Assembly: GCA_012719135.1 (NCBI GenBank) | Contig: JAAYAW010000026.1 | Location: 1 to 39,756, forward strand | DNA from: Chloroflexota bacterium | GTDB taxonomy: Bacteria; Chloroflexota; Anaerolineae; UBA1429 | Reading direction: 5' to 3' | DNA length: 39,756 nt | Shown: one piece after another, positions 39,756 to 39,756 of the stretch | Position numbering within the stretch: position 1 is the stretch's first letter | Layout of the letters: every line of letters begins with the position of its first letter | The notes under the pieces: model-generated | The model's input: the letters and a program-made list of their open reading frames with translations, nothing else | What the model was told of the DNA's origin: nothing | Database searches by the model: none | Program-made: the position numbers and the translations under genes

Positions 39756-39756
39756 G

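Noticed and set aside
1-39756. Prophage, insertion sequence, CRISPR array or restriction/defence island
   Set aside because: No integrase, transposase, terminal repeats, spacer-repeat pattern or nuclease cluster was seen; the only nuclease-like gene is the decayed DUF2726 gene.

Overview
The window is GC-rich bacterial chromosome, densely packed with genes on both strands. It has no rRNA, tRNA, CRISPR array, transposase or phage gene that I can see. Several traits fit a Chloroflexota (Anaerolineae-like) genome: secreted and lipoprotein linkers rich in Thr-Pro, PKD/dockerin-type surface proteins, a DUF2202 protein, NatAB-type exporters, PepF and many LysM proteins. That assignment is inference from style, not from a marker gene. 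Promoters resemble sigma-70 sites, and several genes are followed by long GC-rich hairpins, some without a T-run.

Region 1 (1-7306): the 3' end of a secreted PKD/cohesin/dockerin-like protein; a secreted DUF2202 ferritin-like protein; and a carbohydrate cluster in which a GH35/GH42-like glycosidase is divergent from an HpcH/HpaI aldolase and an RraA-family protein. It ends with a DUF2726 gene broken by two in-frame TAG codons. Region 2 (7423-12857): a membrane-anchored clostripain-type (C11) peptidase converges on a four-gene leftward operon. The operon encodes a small membrane protein (apparently frameshifted), a Gly/Ala-rich DUF937-like protein and two LysM proteins without signal peptides. 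Upstream of it, and divergent, is a TetR regulator with a perfect palindrome inside its own promoter.

Region 3 (12943-18908): a GH13 hydrolase, an MFS exporter with a methyltransferase (possible ATA start), a dUTPase-like protein and a membrane HEAT-repeat protein. Region 4 (19126-25121): two response regulators (one HD-GYP), a secreted four-LysM protein, prepilin peptidase, a PilT-like ATPase with altered Walker motifs, and acyl carrier protein. Region 5 (25168-29443): MobA, a histidine-kinase-like protein with a degenerate ATP-binding domain, and oligoendopeptidase F. Region 6 (29524-39755): flavodoxin-like protein with a DapA-family lyase; HAD phosphatase with a membrane protein; a three-gene NatAB-like ABC exporter; an ISF-like flavoprotein with a GDT1-family transporter; a lipoprotein; and a coiled-coil/zinc-ribbon protein that starts at the right edge.

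The best candidates for undescribed biology are the cytoplasmic-LysM/DUF937 operon with its TetR divergon and neighbouring C11 peptidase, and the PilT-like ATPase with substituted catalytic residues. Two gene-level anomalies, a one-base frameshift and an ATA start, are supported by promoter and Shine-Dalgarno positions.
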